Part shown: one piece after another, positions 26,826 through 38,478 of the stretch | How positions within the stretch are numbered: position 1 is the first letter of the stretch | Layout of the letters: each line of letters begins with the position of its first letter | Assembly: GCF_036711975.1 (NCBI RefSeq) | Contig: NW_027248950.1 | Span: forward strand, 308,219-372,218 | DNA: 64,000 bases | Direction: 5' to 3' | From: Onthophagus taurus | Taxonomy: Eukaryota; Arthropoda; Insecta; Coleoptera; Scarabaeidae | Program-made: the position numbers and the translations under genes | The notes under the pieces: model-generated | Told to the model about the DNA's origin: nothing | Database searches by the model: none | The model's input: only the letters and a program-made list of their open reading frames with translations

Positions 26826-27397
26826 TTATTTACGATGATAAATGTTTTATTATATTAAAACAGGATAATTCGGAGCAACAATGTTTCAACTGATAATCCA
26901 GCCTTTATCAAGCACGACTATAAGAAGTAGCGAAGAAAAAAATTACAATTAGTAAAGAATATTACAATTAGTGGAAAATATTAGAATAGTAAAAAATAAC
27001 AAAATTATTACAATTATTAAAAGGTGGAAAGACATGAGCCATTTTGTAAATTTTATTGAATTAACAAAGATATTTACCGTCAACGAAAGTGCCACAGATC
27101 AGTAGCGAACGTTATCGTATGGAACATTAGATGATTTCGGATTAATTTCACCACATTAGCTTTGGATAAAGTTTTAAAAAATTGAAGCGTGAGGCGCACG
27201 TGTTGGTTTTCAGATTATTAAAATTGTAAATTGAAGTAAAAATTAGAAGGAAAAATCTCTTTAGTCTTACCAATTATCATCGTAGAATATAAAACAAAAA
27301 CGTAAAAGAAAAAATCGACAAAAAGTAAAAAGTTAAATTTCAAATGTTAAAATGTCATTCTTGCGTGAAGCGCTAAGAAAGACTGAGGTCCCTGAGA
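26826..27397. repeat. Inner inverted-repeat arm, left copy
   Basis: Nearly perfect reverse complement of about 30037-30625, from tttacgatgataaatg to gactgaggtccctgag. It includes the segment encoding MSFLREALRKTEVPE. The two arms enclose the Penelope fragment and unrelated DNA. Terminal repeats in inverted orientation are known for Penelope-like elements. Confidence 0.8.
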
Positions 27398-28117
27398 GAA
27401 AATCGACCACCACCGACGCTATAATTCCTAAGAATTCGTTCAACTGCAAACAACACAAAGAAGCTGCTTTTAGATTCTTGTTTAATAGACTTTGTAACAC
27501 ACCTCCTAGTAATAATTATTATAATTTAGAACTAAAAACCATAATAAAAATAGGTCTTAGCAACGATTATAGCGTCGATGGTATTCAGGTAATTTATAAC
27601 AAAACTCATAACTCTTACATTAATAAATTAATAAATCCACATTTTTCTTCACCAATTAAATACATTTCTGTTCCATATATGCTCCCTCTCTTGAATTTAA
27701 ACTAAAACATAATCTTCAAAAGTTTAACACTATTCCTGCGTTTTCATCAGGCCTAAAAATTAGCAAACTCATTAACAATACCAAACATAGATTTGGAATC
27801 GAACAATCGAGTGGAGTTTACGAGATTCAATGCCCGGACTGTAATATGATTTACATAGGACAAACCGGCAGAAACCTAAAATAAGATTCAGAGGACATAC
27901 AACAAAAGACTCATCTGCCGTTTTTAAACATATTTCTACACACAGTCATAAAATCACTTTTCAAAATGTAAAACTTTTAAAAAATCTCAAAAAATCCAGA
28001 GAGATGGACCTATATGAGGAATACTACAGTTACGACGGAAGACTGAGGGACGGAGATTTGGTCATGAATGACAATACAGAGATAAACAATTACAGACAAT
28101 TTATTAAATTTATTTAA
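27352..28117 (+). pseudogene. Penelope-like element: RT C-terminus and GIY-YIG endonuclease
   Basis: The first frame has KNSFNCKQHKEAAFRFLFN, a conserved segment downstream of the Penelope reverse transcriptase. After a stop and frame changes, SSGVYEIQCPDCNMIYIGQT gives the paired GVY and YIG motifs of the endonuclease with its linked CPDC zinc motif. Following a frameshift at about 27880, IRFRGHTTKDSSAVFKHI, MDLYEEYYSY and a final NYRQFIKFI complete the domain. The RT core is missing and at least two frameshifts are present, so it cannot be functional. Similar RT coding sequence lies on the minus strand at 32225-32320. Confidence 0.75.
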
Positions 28118-28683
28118 ATTCATATTTTTTATATTTATTACTTTTCACGTTGCCCACCCCTCCATTTTCTTACATTCGGGTTCAGTCTCCGTCTTCACCT
28201 CAGTCACAGAGTACACAGAGGCCGGACTCCGGCTAATAAATTGGCACTCCTATCTATCCTTGTTCAACAAATGAAAAATTCGTATGATACTTTCTCTCTC
28301 ACATAAACTGAAACTGTGTAGATGGCGCAATTGTCGCGTTACAGTAGTATTTAAACAAACCAATAGATGGCACCATTTATTTCAAAATTTTTAACTCGTA
28401 GAGTTAAGAGAAAGCAATAGATGGCGCTATGTATTTTAAGTCGTAAATCTGTAAATCCCACGGCTACGTCCAGTTCTGTCAGACTTTCAGTGTTTTGTTT
28501 AATTATTGTGCAGTTTTGCGTGTTTATCGTTTGATTATTTAAACTACTAAACAAATTTATATCGTTTGATTATAGATTTGTTTAGCAGTTTATTTGTTTG
28601 AATAATTTAGTTTTCCTTAGTTTTATTGTCATACTTTGTTATCTTCGAATTAGTTGATTTTTGGTGGTAAAGTAAGGACGAAA

Positions 28684-28977
28684 ATGGATAGGATTTGCTA
28701 CATTTGCGGACGTTCGGTAGAGGAAGTGGTCAAGTTATTTTGATTTCCATTAAATACCAATAAGTACATTTATAGATTTAAGTTAGATAGATTTTTTGTA
28801 CTAAATGAAAATTTACTTTGATATTTTAGACAGCGATCATGGAATGAGTGCCTTGGTGTTCCTGTAGAAAACATATATTCTAGCCGAATGACAATTTGCA
28901 ATAATCATTTTGCAATGGAAAGTTTTATGTTGGATAGGAATTTTAAAGAACAAAGAGAAACAGATCTGGAGACTTAA
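28684..28977 (+). pseudogene. THAP-domain-like fragment
   Basis: The ATG at 28684 opens MDRICYICGRSVEEVVK, followed after a gap or intron (acceptor-like tttag at about 28828) by SWNECLGVPVENIYSSRMTI and CNNHFAMESFM. The CxxC, the Trp and the CxxH followed by F have the order of the C2CH THAP zinc finger found in P-element-type transposases and host proteins. A stop and no downstream catalytic domain make it a remnant. It lies inside the inverted Penelope arms. Confidence 0.45.
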
Positions 28978-30036
28978 GAAGAATTATGAAAATAAAACCA
29001 CATTACTGAGAGATATGTTAAACAAACCAGAATATTTTACTCAGGTTTTTAAAGGTAATGTTTACTTTCCAATTATCTAATCACGAATTGAGGCAATATG
29101 TTTAAGTCTTAGTTGTGATCATAGTTAAAGCAATGCAAACCATGATTATGATAAATGATGAACTAAGAACTTAAAACTATGACTAAGACTAAAACATGTT
29201 ACATGAATCTTGTTCCTTTTTGTTTTGTTTTAATTCTGATAAATTTTGCTAGGTTTGTTATTGTTTCGCTCACTTTAATATAAGATTAACTTTAAGTTAT
29301 AGTAATAATAATAAAGCATTAATTAAGTTTCAAATATTTTTGCATTTTAATTGATAGGAACAGAAACAAATAAAAAGAAATATTAAAGTTTTATATCAAT
29401 TGTTAATTCGGAAACAATAATTATTTTATAACTAAAACCACGTTTTATCACTAATACTGTATACTGCTCATTTTCGCTGTAATACTTTTCATTTTAGTAG
29501 CTCTGTAGTATTTTTTTATTCTGGCTGTCTTAAATCAGTTGTTTACCATAACAATTTGTATTCCTAAATTTGTCTAGAAGTTTATTTGACTTATGGTATG
29601 CTAGAGTTTTTCATGGGTTTTCCTCTAGCCTTGAAGCAAATGCTTTACCATTGTACAAAAACGCACCCATGAGCATGAAAACGATTAAATATTTAAAAAT
29701 TTATAGTTGTAAATTTTTGTCTATAAATATACATAGATTTCTTCTTCTGAAGTTTGCATTTTTATTTAATAATATTTTATTGGTTTTTTTTAATAACAAG
29801 TCCAAAAAAATCACTGTTTTCAGACAGTGTTTCAGACAATTTTTGCTTTTTTGGAACTTATTATTAAAAAAAATTTAAAGAGTAATGCGATTTTTATTTA
29901 AACGAGCATTCAAATTCCCGTTCGTATTTATCGATCGACTACACTACCGCCATCTACGCAGTTTCAATTCTCTAGAGAGAGATAGAATATGAGGTCCAAA
30001 TGAGAGCGGTATAAGTTAAGCATCTGGTAATCTGTG

Positions 30037-30625
30037 ACCTCAGGGACCTCAGTCTTTCTTAGCGCTTCACGCAAGAATGACATTTTAACATTTGAAATTT
30101 AACTTTTTACTTTTTGTCGATTTTTTCTTTTACGTTTTTGTTTTATATTCTACGATGATAATTGGTAAGACTAAAGAGATTTTTCCTTCTAATTTTTACT
30201 TCAATTTACAATTTTAATAATCTGAAAACCAACACGTGCGCCTCACGCTTCAATTTTTTAAAACTTTATCCAAAGCTAATGTGGTGAAATTAATCCGAAA
30301 TCATCTAATGTTCCATACGATAACGTTCTCTACTGATCAGATCTGTGGCACTCTCGTTGACGGTAAATATCTTTGTTAATTTAATAAAATTTACAAAATG
30401 GCTCATGTCTTTCCACCTTTTAATAATTGTAATAATTTTGTTATTTTTTACTATTCTAATATTTTCCACTAGTTGTAATATTCTTTACTAATTGTAATTT
30501 TTTTCTCCGCTACTTCTTATAGTCGTGCTTGATAAAGGCTGGATTATCAGCTGAAACATTGTTGCACCGAATTATCCTGTTTTAATATAATAAAACATTT
30601 ATCATCGTAAATAACTGGCTTTTAA
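30037..30625. repeat. Inner inverted-repeat arm, right copy
   Basis: Reverse complement of about 26826-27397. Similarity stops abruptly at cctcagggacctcag, where the left copy continues into RT coding sequence. Only occasional substitutions separate the two copies. Confidence 0.8.
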
Positions 30626-31557
30626 TTGAAAGTCTGTCACGACGACCTGAGTGAAAATCATTATAAACGATTTATGGAAAAATCCCTGAAATTGGTCTAA
30701 AGATTTAACTTTTGTGCAATTTTTTGGTATAGATTTCAAAATTGTTCCCTCATTTTTAACCCTTTAACGGTTAGCGGCTTTTATAGAGACCACTTGTCAA
30801 TAAGGTCAAATAGTTGCATTACCATAACTAAATCGTTTCTAAAAATGAAAACATAAATAATTTACCCGTTAAACGGTTAGTTATGACGCAATCGATATTT
30901 TTTTCAAATGGCAATCCCCCATTTTTATTACGGAATACAAAAGAAGGTTTTTTTCTGAATCTAGTACATTCAATATTAATATTGGTTACATAATAAAATT
31001 TTCGAGAAAAATTAGTTTAAACTTTAATTATTTCAAATTTATATAAATGATAAAAATAGCAGTAGCCATGAGTAACTATGGTAACTAATTATTTTAAACA
31101 ATTCACTGAGTGTCAAAAACTGATTTAGTAGCTTCTTGAGGTGTGGTGGTGCGCCATCTTGTTGGAATAACTGCCGTTGGAATTGAGTTGGGTCAAAATT
31201 AGTGGGATGGAAGGAATAGCACAGTTTTTAAAAATTTAAACATGTCTTTCCAGTTAAGGTTTCCTCAAATCTTTTGCGGATATTGGGTGTGCGCATTTTA
31301 AAGTCTACAGAAAAGTAACTAAATTTAAAGTCTACTAGTATGTTTACTAGTAACTCTACTAGTATGGGATGTAATCACAAAGTCTCCTGATTTTTCAGCA
31401 TATAATACGGTAGTGAGGGAAAAAAGTAGAGTTGCCATTTAAAAAAGTAAACTTTTTGAGATACGGAAATTTGACGCACATTTCTGACCATCCTGTATAA
31501 TTTTAATTAATAATTGTTGTTAAATTAAAGTGTATAATTCTTATTAAAAGACACCAT

Positions 31558-32345
31558 TAGAAAGAGCAGAAAATTTTCAATAAGATAGATATGGTTCTAG
31601 AGTATTTTCCTGCTCATATAAGAAAGTTATCGACCCGAACAGGGTTTAAGAATGGCTAAAACGTGTGAATTTAGCAGTTTTTGGCCAAAAATGTACGTGT
31701 ACACGCGCGTGATCGCCGCGCGTTATACACCACTAGAAAGCGCAGAAAATTTTCAATAAGATAGATATGTTTCTATAGTTTTCTCCCTATCAAATAAGAA
31801 AGTTGTTTAGAGGAAGAGTATTTAAGCGTTTCTGCGTGGAGGGATGGACATTAAGGGTGATTTAAGCATGACGCCGATAGATATTGACCGACGAAAACGC
31901 GGATTAAGATAGCCGAAGGAGCGCCCTTTCTGACTGTGATAACAGTTTTTTAAAATTCGGTTTCGTAACAATTGCACAAGGCCTGAAGTTTGATAATTTT
32001 GAGCTATTTTAAGTACATCATCATTTTTTATTGATCTTGATATCAACTTATCGGCAGACGAAACCCCGGTTTTAGATAGAGAAAGATTCAAGCTTTCAAG
32101 TGTTGCATTTAGTTTTTCGCTATCCCTAAGTATAAGGAAGATATCAGCTAAGAAAGTAGATAGGAAATTACGGGTAAAAGTTTGTTGCTGGGAGGTTTGT
32201 TGCTATCGTCGCACGGGTTATTGAAGAAGAATCTAAATGCTGCTTCCTTATGCTGAAGGCAAGTAAATGATTTTTTGGGGATTATGGAGTCTGTGGTGGT
32301 AGGTTTACGTTGAACGTTGTAGTCTGTTAACTGGTTTTGAATTGA
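31558..32345. repeat. Outer inverted-repeat arm, right copy, with RT fragment
   Basis: Positions 31690-32228 mirror 26165-26720. Further out, 32228-32320 encodes on the minus strand KKSFTCLQHKEAAFRFFFN, the same Penelope segment as in the central copy, so this arm extends beyond its partner. A direct duplication of the agaaag.gcagaaaattttc block occurs at 31558 and 31736. No gene is visible from 30630 to 31550. Confidence 0.65.
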
Positions 32346-33700
32346 TTTTATATTAATTGTAGCGACTCAACTGCAAGCAACCTCGGCTTAATAAGACGAA
32401 ACCACAAATAATCAACATCACGATTACAAAGATCGCTTGCGTTCTACGCCGTGCAATATGTAGACCAGTTTTAGGTTCATATGATATTAAATGTAGACGA
32501 ACCCACAAATTACCAACCCTAATATTACAAAGAGCGCTTGCCATCGAGGCTTATCGATCTTGAAATGGCGACCTGTTCACTTAGACCGCATAGTTCGCAA
32601 AATTTAAATCCTCGAGAATAACTTTGACCAATACCTGTCAAATTTGTTATTTCGTGTAATTGTAATTAAATTTTAATAATAATTGTTAAGTAATAATAAA
32701 TTTCTTTTAAAATATAACCTCCACATAAACATAAATCATATAATTTGAAATCCGCACAAAAGTACATAATAAATCTCCAAATATGAAAACATCCCCAGAG
32801 ATTTTATTAATCGTATTAAATAATTACATCCCCCAGCTACTTTGCATAGTAAATTATCGCAATTTGATGAACTACGTGAACATCGTTTTTTCGGCATTTA
32901 CGTTCCGAAAGATTCATTTAGGCTTGTCAAGGCAATCATGGAGAATGCGGAAAGTCGTTAATAAAAGGAGACGTAGACAAATAGCGGGAACGAAAAACAC
33001 CTGTTATGGGGTTTAATCGATTTCTGTTACGATCGAATTAGTTTTAAGCCGGCAACTCTTCGGCGTTGAACAGCTCGACGAATACGATTAGGTTTTAAGT
33101 CGAAAATCGTCAGTCTTAAATGAATCCGCTGTTATTGTTAGATTTTGTTTCTTAATCATTGGTTTAAATATAATTTAAATGCCTAATTAATTTACACATA
33201 GTGATGGTTTAGTAGTGGTAGTTGATTACGTATTAATAATTACCAATTATTCGGAAAGCCGCCGCGGTACGAATAATTAAACGGAATGTCTGTGACTAAT
33301 TAACCCGAAATAATGCGGTCTATGTTAGTTAATGTTAATAATCGTATGGATTTCGGTTGTTGTCAAAGAAGAAAATATTTCCCGTCGGTCAAACATCAAA
33401 TTGACCGAACATAATTGATTGGTTTGGGGGCGTTGAATAATTCAGTTTGCTGACCATCGTCCGACCGGAATTTAAGCCGACGACATCCGGGGCGCGTTGA
33501 TTACTTACAATTCTGCATTGGTCTGCGGTCACCAAAAGCATTAATGTTGTCTTTTTTAATGTTTTCGGATAACGTTATATTGCCGTTTGGGGATGCAGTG
33601 GCTACGACAAATTGCACGACTAAATACAGACAAATTTATTACCTGGACTAGTGTTACCATCCGTTGCAGGTGCAATCCCTGACGTCACATGAAATGATAA
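32346..33700. other. No supported gene; weak internal duplication
   Basis: No coding region is supported. Around 32392-32545 two related copies of a 50-bp stretch (acgaaaccacaaat... and acgaacccacaaatt..., each ending acaaagagcgcttg-like) form a degraded tandem repeat. The sequence from 33000 to 33700 is somewhat richer in CG than its surroundings. Confidence 0.35.
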
Positions 33701-33708
33701 CGAAAAGA

Positions 33709-33743
33709 TATATAAACGCAGCTGCATTTTTAATTTCTCAGTT
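33709..33743 (+). promoter_or_regulatory. TATA box plus initiator
   Basis: TATATAAA at 33709-33716 and TCAGTT at 33738-33743 put the initiator A 31 bp from the first T of the TATA box, the standard arthropod arrangement. No coding region follows before the Ty3/gypsy 5' LTR at 33931, so the transcript's body may have been displaced by that insertion, or this may be the LTR of another element. Confidence 0.5.
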
Positions 33744-33930
33744 CGTCATGTACTTCTGATTAACTCGTAATCGAAGTTACGCTAAAATTCCTCATTTTCA
33801 TCTGCGGAATTGAGTACCTTTGGTTATCAATTCTAATTGAAAGAAGTAAATTTAAGTTAATTATTTTACGTAGTTTAGTTTTGTTTGTGAACCATTTAAT
33901 AATTTTGAACGTTTTCTTAAAATAAACAAT

Positions 33931-34205
33931 TGTAGCGTGATACTAGATGGCGTTACGTGTATAAACAATTAGAACATAAACCAGTTCGTAAATGGTGCGA
34001 GTAAGAACAAGTCGCTAGATGACCTCGGTGTGGTGCGCGTCTTTCGTAGTGGTTCCATTAAAAAGAAAACCGAATTATTATATTTTTTCTTAAGTATTGT
34101 CTGTAACCGTATAATACGAAATATCTAACGTTGAACCTAAATTAATATAACATTAAAAAGAAACTGCGACGTGAGTCTTTGGTTAGCCCCTCACCGACCG
34201 TTACA
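33931..34205 (+). repeat. 5' LTR of Ty3/gypsy element
   Basis: 275 bp, starting TGTAGCGTGATACTAGATGG and ending CGACCGTTACA. It is followed three bases later by the primer-binding site. It matches 38469-38748 apart from a short indel near position 30 and scattered substitutions. Confidence 0.9.
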
Positions 34206-34208
34206 ATT

Positions 34209-34226
34209 TGGCGCCCAAACGTGCGG
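34209..34226 (+). other. Primer-binding site
   Basis: TGGCGCCCAAACGTGCGG begins 3 nt after the 5' LTR. The TGGCGCCC start is complementary to a tRNA 3' end of the lysine type used by gypsy-like elements and retroviruses; the remaining bases would need a tRNA comparison. Confidence 0.6.
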
Positions 34227-34347
34227 CGTTGGTGACGTGTTTGCGGTCTTGGACAATATTGTGAAATAACTGTCTATAGCGAAGTTTTAGAAACTGCTTT
34301 AGTGGTTGTGTTTTACTGACGTTCTTGAGTGTCTTATACATCGGTGG

Positions 34348-35676
34348 ATGTTCCCTAAAAAGACTACGTCGTACAATTTACGCAGCTCAAAGCCAGTTAC
34401 CGACGAATCTCTTAAAACTTGTAAGCGTTTATCGATTTCAAGATCAACGATGCCACGGTCTACGGTTTCGGACATGTCTGGTGACGTCCCTTCTCCAACC
34501 GTTATGATGACTAATGAACATCTGAAGGATCTAATTGCTGGTATGCAAATACAACAAATGGAATCTCAAAAACAATTTTTAGAAAAGTTTGTTGAACTTT
34601 CACGTGTATCATCCACAAGTGGAAATTTTGCGAATTGCACATCCCGGTTCGGTGGTAGCTCCAATGCGAATGTAGAAGCTTTTATTGATGCCATCTTAGT
34701 CTACAAGGATTGTAGCAATGTTTCCGATGAAAATGCGTTACGTGGGTTACCACTTTTGTTAACAGATCATGCTGCCACCTGTTGGCAAGGCAATAAACAA
34801 ACAATTAAGACGTGGAAAGATGCAATTGATGCGTTACGTTCCGCGTACAGCAAAGTTTTACCGCCATATCGGGTATATTGTGAACTATTTTCGAGAGAAC
34901 AATCGGAAAATGAACAAACTGAACATTTTATATGTAATGCTCGTGCATTACTCGCGCAAGTGACGTATACAATCTCGGAAGAAATGCAAATCGATATGAT
35001 TTACGGATTGTTGCGTAGGAAAATTCGAAAACGTGTTAGCCGCGAATCGGTAAAAAGTTTCACTGACTTAATCGAGTATTCGCGTAGTGCAGAACAATCT
35101 TTAGCGTGCAAAGATGATTTGAAAGATAAAATGAACGGAAAAGACAAAGACAATAGTGCGCGTAAGAAAGTAAAGTGTGCGTATTGCAAGACCTACGGAC
35201 ATTTGATTGCCGACTGCGAGAGCCTTAAACGGAAAACAGAAAAGAAAGGACCTATGAGCCCCAGCACAACGAATGCTGCTTCAAACTCCTCCAAACCAAC
35301 GATCTCTTGTTATGGTTGTGGTGCCGAAGGGGTAATTCGTTCGAAATGTGGAAAATGTAATCCAAAGATAACAAACAACGACACGGTTGCTTCCGTAGAA
35401 ACAGTAGAGTTTTATTCGCTTGATGAGGTATGTCGTAAGTCAAGGCCAACCGTTAAGGTAGGAATATTGGGTATGAATGGTCAGGCATGCTTGGATACTG
35501 GTGCAGTAAGAAGTATTATTGGTAGAACACTATACGAACAGATTAAAGACAAAGTAACTTTTACGAAAGAAAACATTGTTGTAAAGTTGGCAGATGGTAG
35601 TATGAATGGAGATGACGTATACAGTTGTATTTTGGATGTAACCCTAAACGATAAAATCATAACGAACAAGTTCTAG
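34348..35676 (+). CDS. Gag with zinc knuckles and protease of Ty3/gypsy element
   Basis: The ATG at 34348 (MFPKKTTSYNLRSSK) is preferred because the frame upstream has no ATG. The capsid-like region (residues about 100-240) contains the FSREQSENEQTEHFI segment. A CCHC knuckle follows (CAYCKTYGHLIADC), then a degenerate second one lacking the His (CYGCGAEGVIRSKC). The aspartic protease motif is CLDTGAVRSIIG. The ORF stops at TAG (35674-35676) inside the protease, and coding continues in the -1 frame as CHDNCTLLGMDF. The break may be an indel or a frameshift mechanism. Confidence 0.8.
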   Translation: MFPKKTTSYNLRSSKPVTDESLKTCKRLSISRSTMPRSTVSDMSGDVPSPTVMMTNEHLKDLIAGMQIQQMESQKQFLEKFVELSRVSSTSGNFANCTSRFGGSSNANVEAFIDAILVYKDCSNVSDENALRGLPLLLTDHAATCWQGNKQTIKTWKDAIDALRSAYSKVLPPYRVYCELFSREQSENEQTEHFICNARALLAQVTYTISEEMQIDMIYGLLRRKIRKRVSRESVKSFTDLIEYSRSAEQSLACKDDLKDKMNGKDKDNSARKKVKCAYCKTYGHLIADCESLKRKTEKKGPMSPSTTNAASNSSKPTISCYGCGAEGVIRSKCGKCNPKITNNDTVASVETVEFYSLDEVCRKSRPTVKVGILGMNGQACLDTGAVRSIIGRTLYEQIKDKVTFTKENIVVKLADGSMNGDDVYSCILDVTLNDKIITNKF

Positions 35677-35705
35677 CGTTAACGACATGTCACGACAATT
35701 GTACA

Positions 35706-38045
35706 TTGCTAGGAATGGATTTTATTCGCCAAGCCCAACTTGTATTAGATTTATGTAAGGACCAATGGTATTTCAGCGAGCATCCGGAAGAGAGATACAG
35801 TTTTGTAAATGGGAATCATCAACCTGCCACATCACCTATCATAAATTCTATAGAACTCAGACCAGATGAGGCTAAGGATTTAACACGAGGTCAACGTGAG
35901 GATTTGAGGAATCTTCTTGCAAATACCCCGGTGTTCAAACGAGGGGGAGGCTTTACCCCTTATTCCGAACATTGCATTGTCATTGACAAGAACCAAATTC
36001 CTATCTCCGTCCCTCCATATCGAATGCCTGCTCCAAAAAAAGAATTGTTGAAGAGAGAACTGGACAAACTTCTAGATGAAGGTATCATCGAAGAATGTGA
36101 GAGTCCTTGGACTGCTCCTGTGGTTCTAGTCCCAAAGAAAGACGGAAATGTACGATTATGCGTAGGTTACCGACGCTTAAACGCAATAACAATCAGTGAC
36201 AAGTATCCTATGCCCAGGATTGAAGACTTATTACATCAAGCGAAGAACACAAAATACATGACAACATTGGACATGCGTGCGGGATATCACCAAGTGAAGG
36301 TACGTGCGTGCGATAGAGACAAAACAGCTTTTACAACCCCGTTCGGTATTTTCCGGTACATCGGTATGAGTTTTGGACTTAAAAACGCGCCCGCGACTTT
36401 TCAGAGACTGATCGATAGTTTGCGCGCAGGTTTACCGAATGTGACAATGTTAGCTTATTTGGACGATTTAATAATTCTTTCAGAAACATTCGAACAACAT
36501 ATGTCAGATTTATGCGATGTATTTAAAAGACTTGAAATGTACAATTTGAAACTCAATCGGGAGAAGAGTGTTTTCGCGTGTGCTACTGTCAAATATTTGG
36601 GTCATTTGATTACTTCGAATGGTATTTCTGTCAATCCTGAAAAGGTTAATGCCATCACTCAGATGCCTGAGCCAAGAAATTTGAAGCACCTAGTTTCTTT
36701 CGTACAGACTTGTGCATGGTATCGAAGGTTGATACCTGAATTTGCAAACGTCGCAAAACCTTTAACGAATTTGATGAAAAGGAACGCTTCTTGGACGTGG
36801 GGTGATTCTCAGAGGAAAGCTTTTGAAACACTGAAGAGTTTGCTCACCTCAGCACCGGTACTACGTCAAGCGAATGAAAGCAAATCATTCACATTAAATA
36901 CAGATGCAAGTGATTATGCGATTGGAGCCGTGTTACTCCAAGGAGAAAGCAATGATGAACGACCAGTTGAATATGCCAGTCGATTGTTGACAGCTGCCGA
37001 AAGAAACTACACCACAACAGAACGAGAAGCTTTAGCTGTAGTCTGGGCAGTAAATCGTTTTCGAGGGTACATCGAATGTTCGGAAATACATGTGAAGACT
37101 GATCATCAACCTCTTCGATGGCTTATGGGATTGAAATCGCCAAGTGGACGCCTAGCCAGGTGGGCCCTTCAATTACAATCATTCAATCTTAAAATATCCT
37201 ACATTCCAGGAAAGGCGAATCAGATTGCTGATACTCTTTCGAGACCTAGCTGTACAGATGAAAATTCCACTACATGTAGTGTATGTACAATAACTGTTGA
37301 TCTAAAAGGGTATAGTTTAGAAAAATTACGGTCTGATCAATTAGCAGATCCAGAGTTGGATAAGATTGTCAAGTCCTTTGAGACTGCTCCTACGAATGAA
37401 GACTACGTTCACTGGACTGGAAAAGGTTATTTAATGAATAATGGAGTTCTATATCGTTATTCTCCAGAATCGGACGAAGAAGAAGCACAATACGTAGTAC
37501 CATCACAATGCAGAGTCGAAATCATGAGGGAATACCATGATGATGCGACCGCAGGACACTATGGATCCGAGAAAACCATTGAACGAGTAGAGAAAAGGTA
37601 CTATTGGCCTGGAATGAGACGATACATCCAGAACTATATAAAGGCATGTGTTCCCTGCCAAAAGTACAAACCAACCAATTTAAAACCAGCAGGGTTACTG
37701 CAAACCCCTACTTACAACCGAAGATTTGAAGTATTGTCTATTGACCTGTTTGGACCATTACCCGAAACAGCGAAAGAAAATCGATGGATTTTTATTATCG
37801 AGGATACTTCTACAAAATGGATTGAACTTTTCCCAATGAAAGAAGCAACAGCCGTCTCGTATGCTCGACTTTTGGTGGAAGAAGTATTTCTGAGATATGG
37901 CTTACCAAGACGACTTCTTAGTGATAATGGTGTGCAATTTGTTTCTGAGGTAATGCAGCAAACAATGTATATACTAGATGTCAAGCAGACTTTGAATCCT
38001 GTGTATCATCCTGAAGCAAACCCAGTAGAAAGAAAAAAACCGTGA
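35706..38045 (+). CDS. Pol: reverse transcriptase, RNase H, integrase core
   Basis: The frame is open from the end of the protease (before the ATG at 35712-35714). RT motifs include VLVPKKDGNVRLCVGYRRLN, FGLKNAPATFQRL and the YLDD catalytic box near 36457. RNase H has NTDASDYAIGAVLL and TDHQPLRWL. The integrase has the HHCC finger (HDDATAGHYG ... CVPCQKY), D in LSIDLFGPL and D in LSDNGVQF. It stops shortly after the glutamate region owing to a frameshift in a seven-A run (38033-38039). Confidence 0.85.
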   Translation: MLGMDFIRQAQLVLDLCKDQWYFSEHPEERYSFVNGNHQPATSPIINSIELRPDEAKDLTRGQREDLRNLLANTPVFKRGGGFTPYSEHCIVIDKNQIPISVPPYRMPAPKKELLKRELDKLLDEGIIEECESPWTAPVVLVPKKDGNVRLCVGYRRLNAITISDKYPMPRIEDLLHQAKNTKYMTTLDMRAGYHQVKVRACDRDKTAFTTPFGIFRYIGMSFGLKNAPATFQRLIDSLRAGLPNVTMLAYLDDLIILSETFEQHMSDLCDVFKRLEMYNLKLNREKSVFACATVKYLGHLITSNGISVNPEKVNAITQMPEPRNLKHLVSFVQTCAWYRRLIPEFANVAKPLTNLMKRNASWTWGDSQRKAFETLKSLLTSAPVLRQANESKSFTLNTDASDYAIGAVLLQGESNDERPVEYASRLLTAAERNYTTTEREALAVVWAVNRFRGYIECSEIHVKTDHQPLRWLMGLKSPSGRLARWALQLQSFNLKISYIPGKANQIADTLSRPSCTDENSTTCSVCTITVDLKGYSLEKLRSDQLADPELDKIVKSFETAPTNEDYVHWTGKGYLMNNGVLYRYSPESDEEEAQYVVPSQCRVEIMREYHDDATAGHYGSEKTIERVEKRYYWPGMRRYIQNYIKACVPCQKYKPTNLKPAGLLQTPTYNRRFEVLSIDLFGPLPETAKENRWIFIIEDTSTKWIELFPMKEATAVSYARLLVEEVFLRYGLPRRLLSDNGVQFVSEVMQQTMYILDVKQTLNPVYHPEANPVERKKP

Positions 38046-38478
38046 TTTAAAACCACAACTGGCTATCTTAGTGGGAAATGATCACACAACATGGGATGAG
38101 AGACTCCCACAGATTCGATTTGCGATGAATACAGCAACATGTTCCACACTACAACATGCTCCAGACTATCAACCTGGACAATTGGTTTTGATACGGTCTC
38201 ATGAATTGAGTAAAGGGTCGAAAGGGTTCACTAGCAAATTAGCGCCGAAACGAGATGGACCATACGCAATAAGAAAAGTGATTTCCGCAACAACTTATGA
38301 AATAGAAGAACCTCAAACAAACAGAATAATCGGAAAATTTCATGCATCGGAATTGACTCCTTTCGTTGGAGCACCTGTGCCACCAACTTTACCGAGGAGG
38401 AAGAGAGGCCGTCCACCTAAGGTGCTGAAGCATAATGGAGGACCAAATCATGGTTCAGAGGGGGAGAGTGTAGCGTGA
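38046..38478 (+). pseudogene. Integrase C-terminus, out of frame
   Basis: Coding resumes after the A-run frameshift with WDERLPQIRFAMNTATCS, then jumps from the catalytic core to QPGQLVLIRSHELSK and GPYAIRKVISATTYEIEEP, the integrase C-terminal domain. The junction at about 38155 seems to lack an intervening segment. It ends in a basic PRRKRGRPPK tail and runs into the 3' LTR. Confidence 0.7.

Noticed and set aside
26880..26960. Hammerhead ribozyme in the Penelope arm
   Set aside because: Words like gctgaaac and ctgataat occur, but I could not place a complete hammerhead core with three helices by eye.
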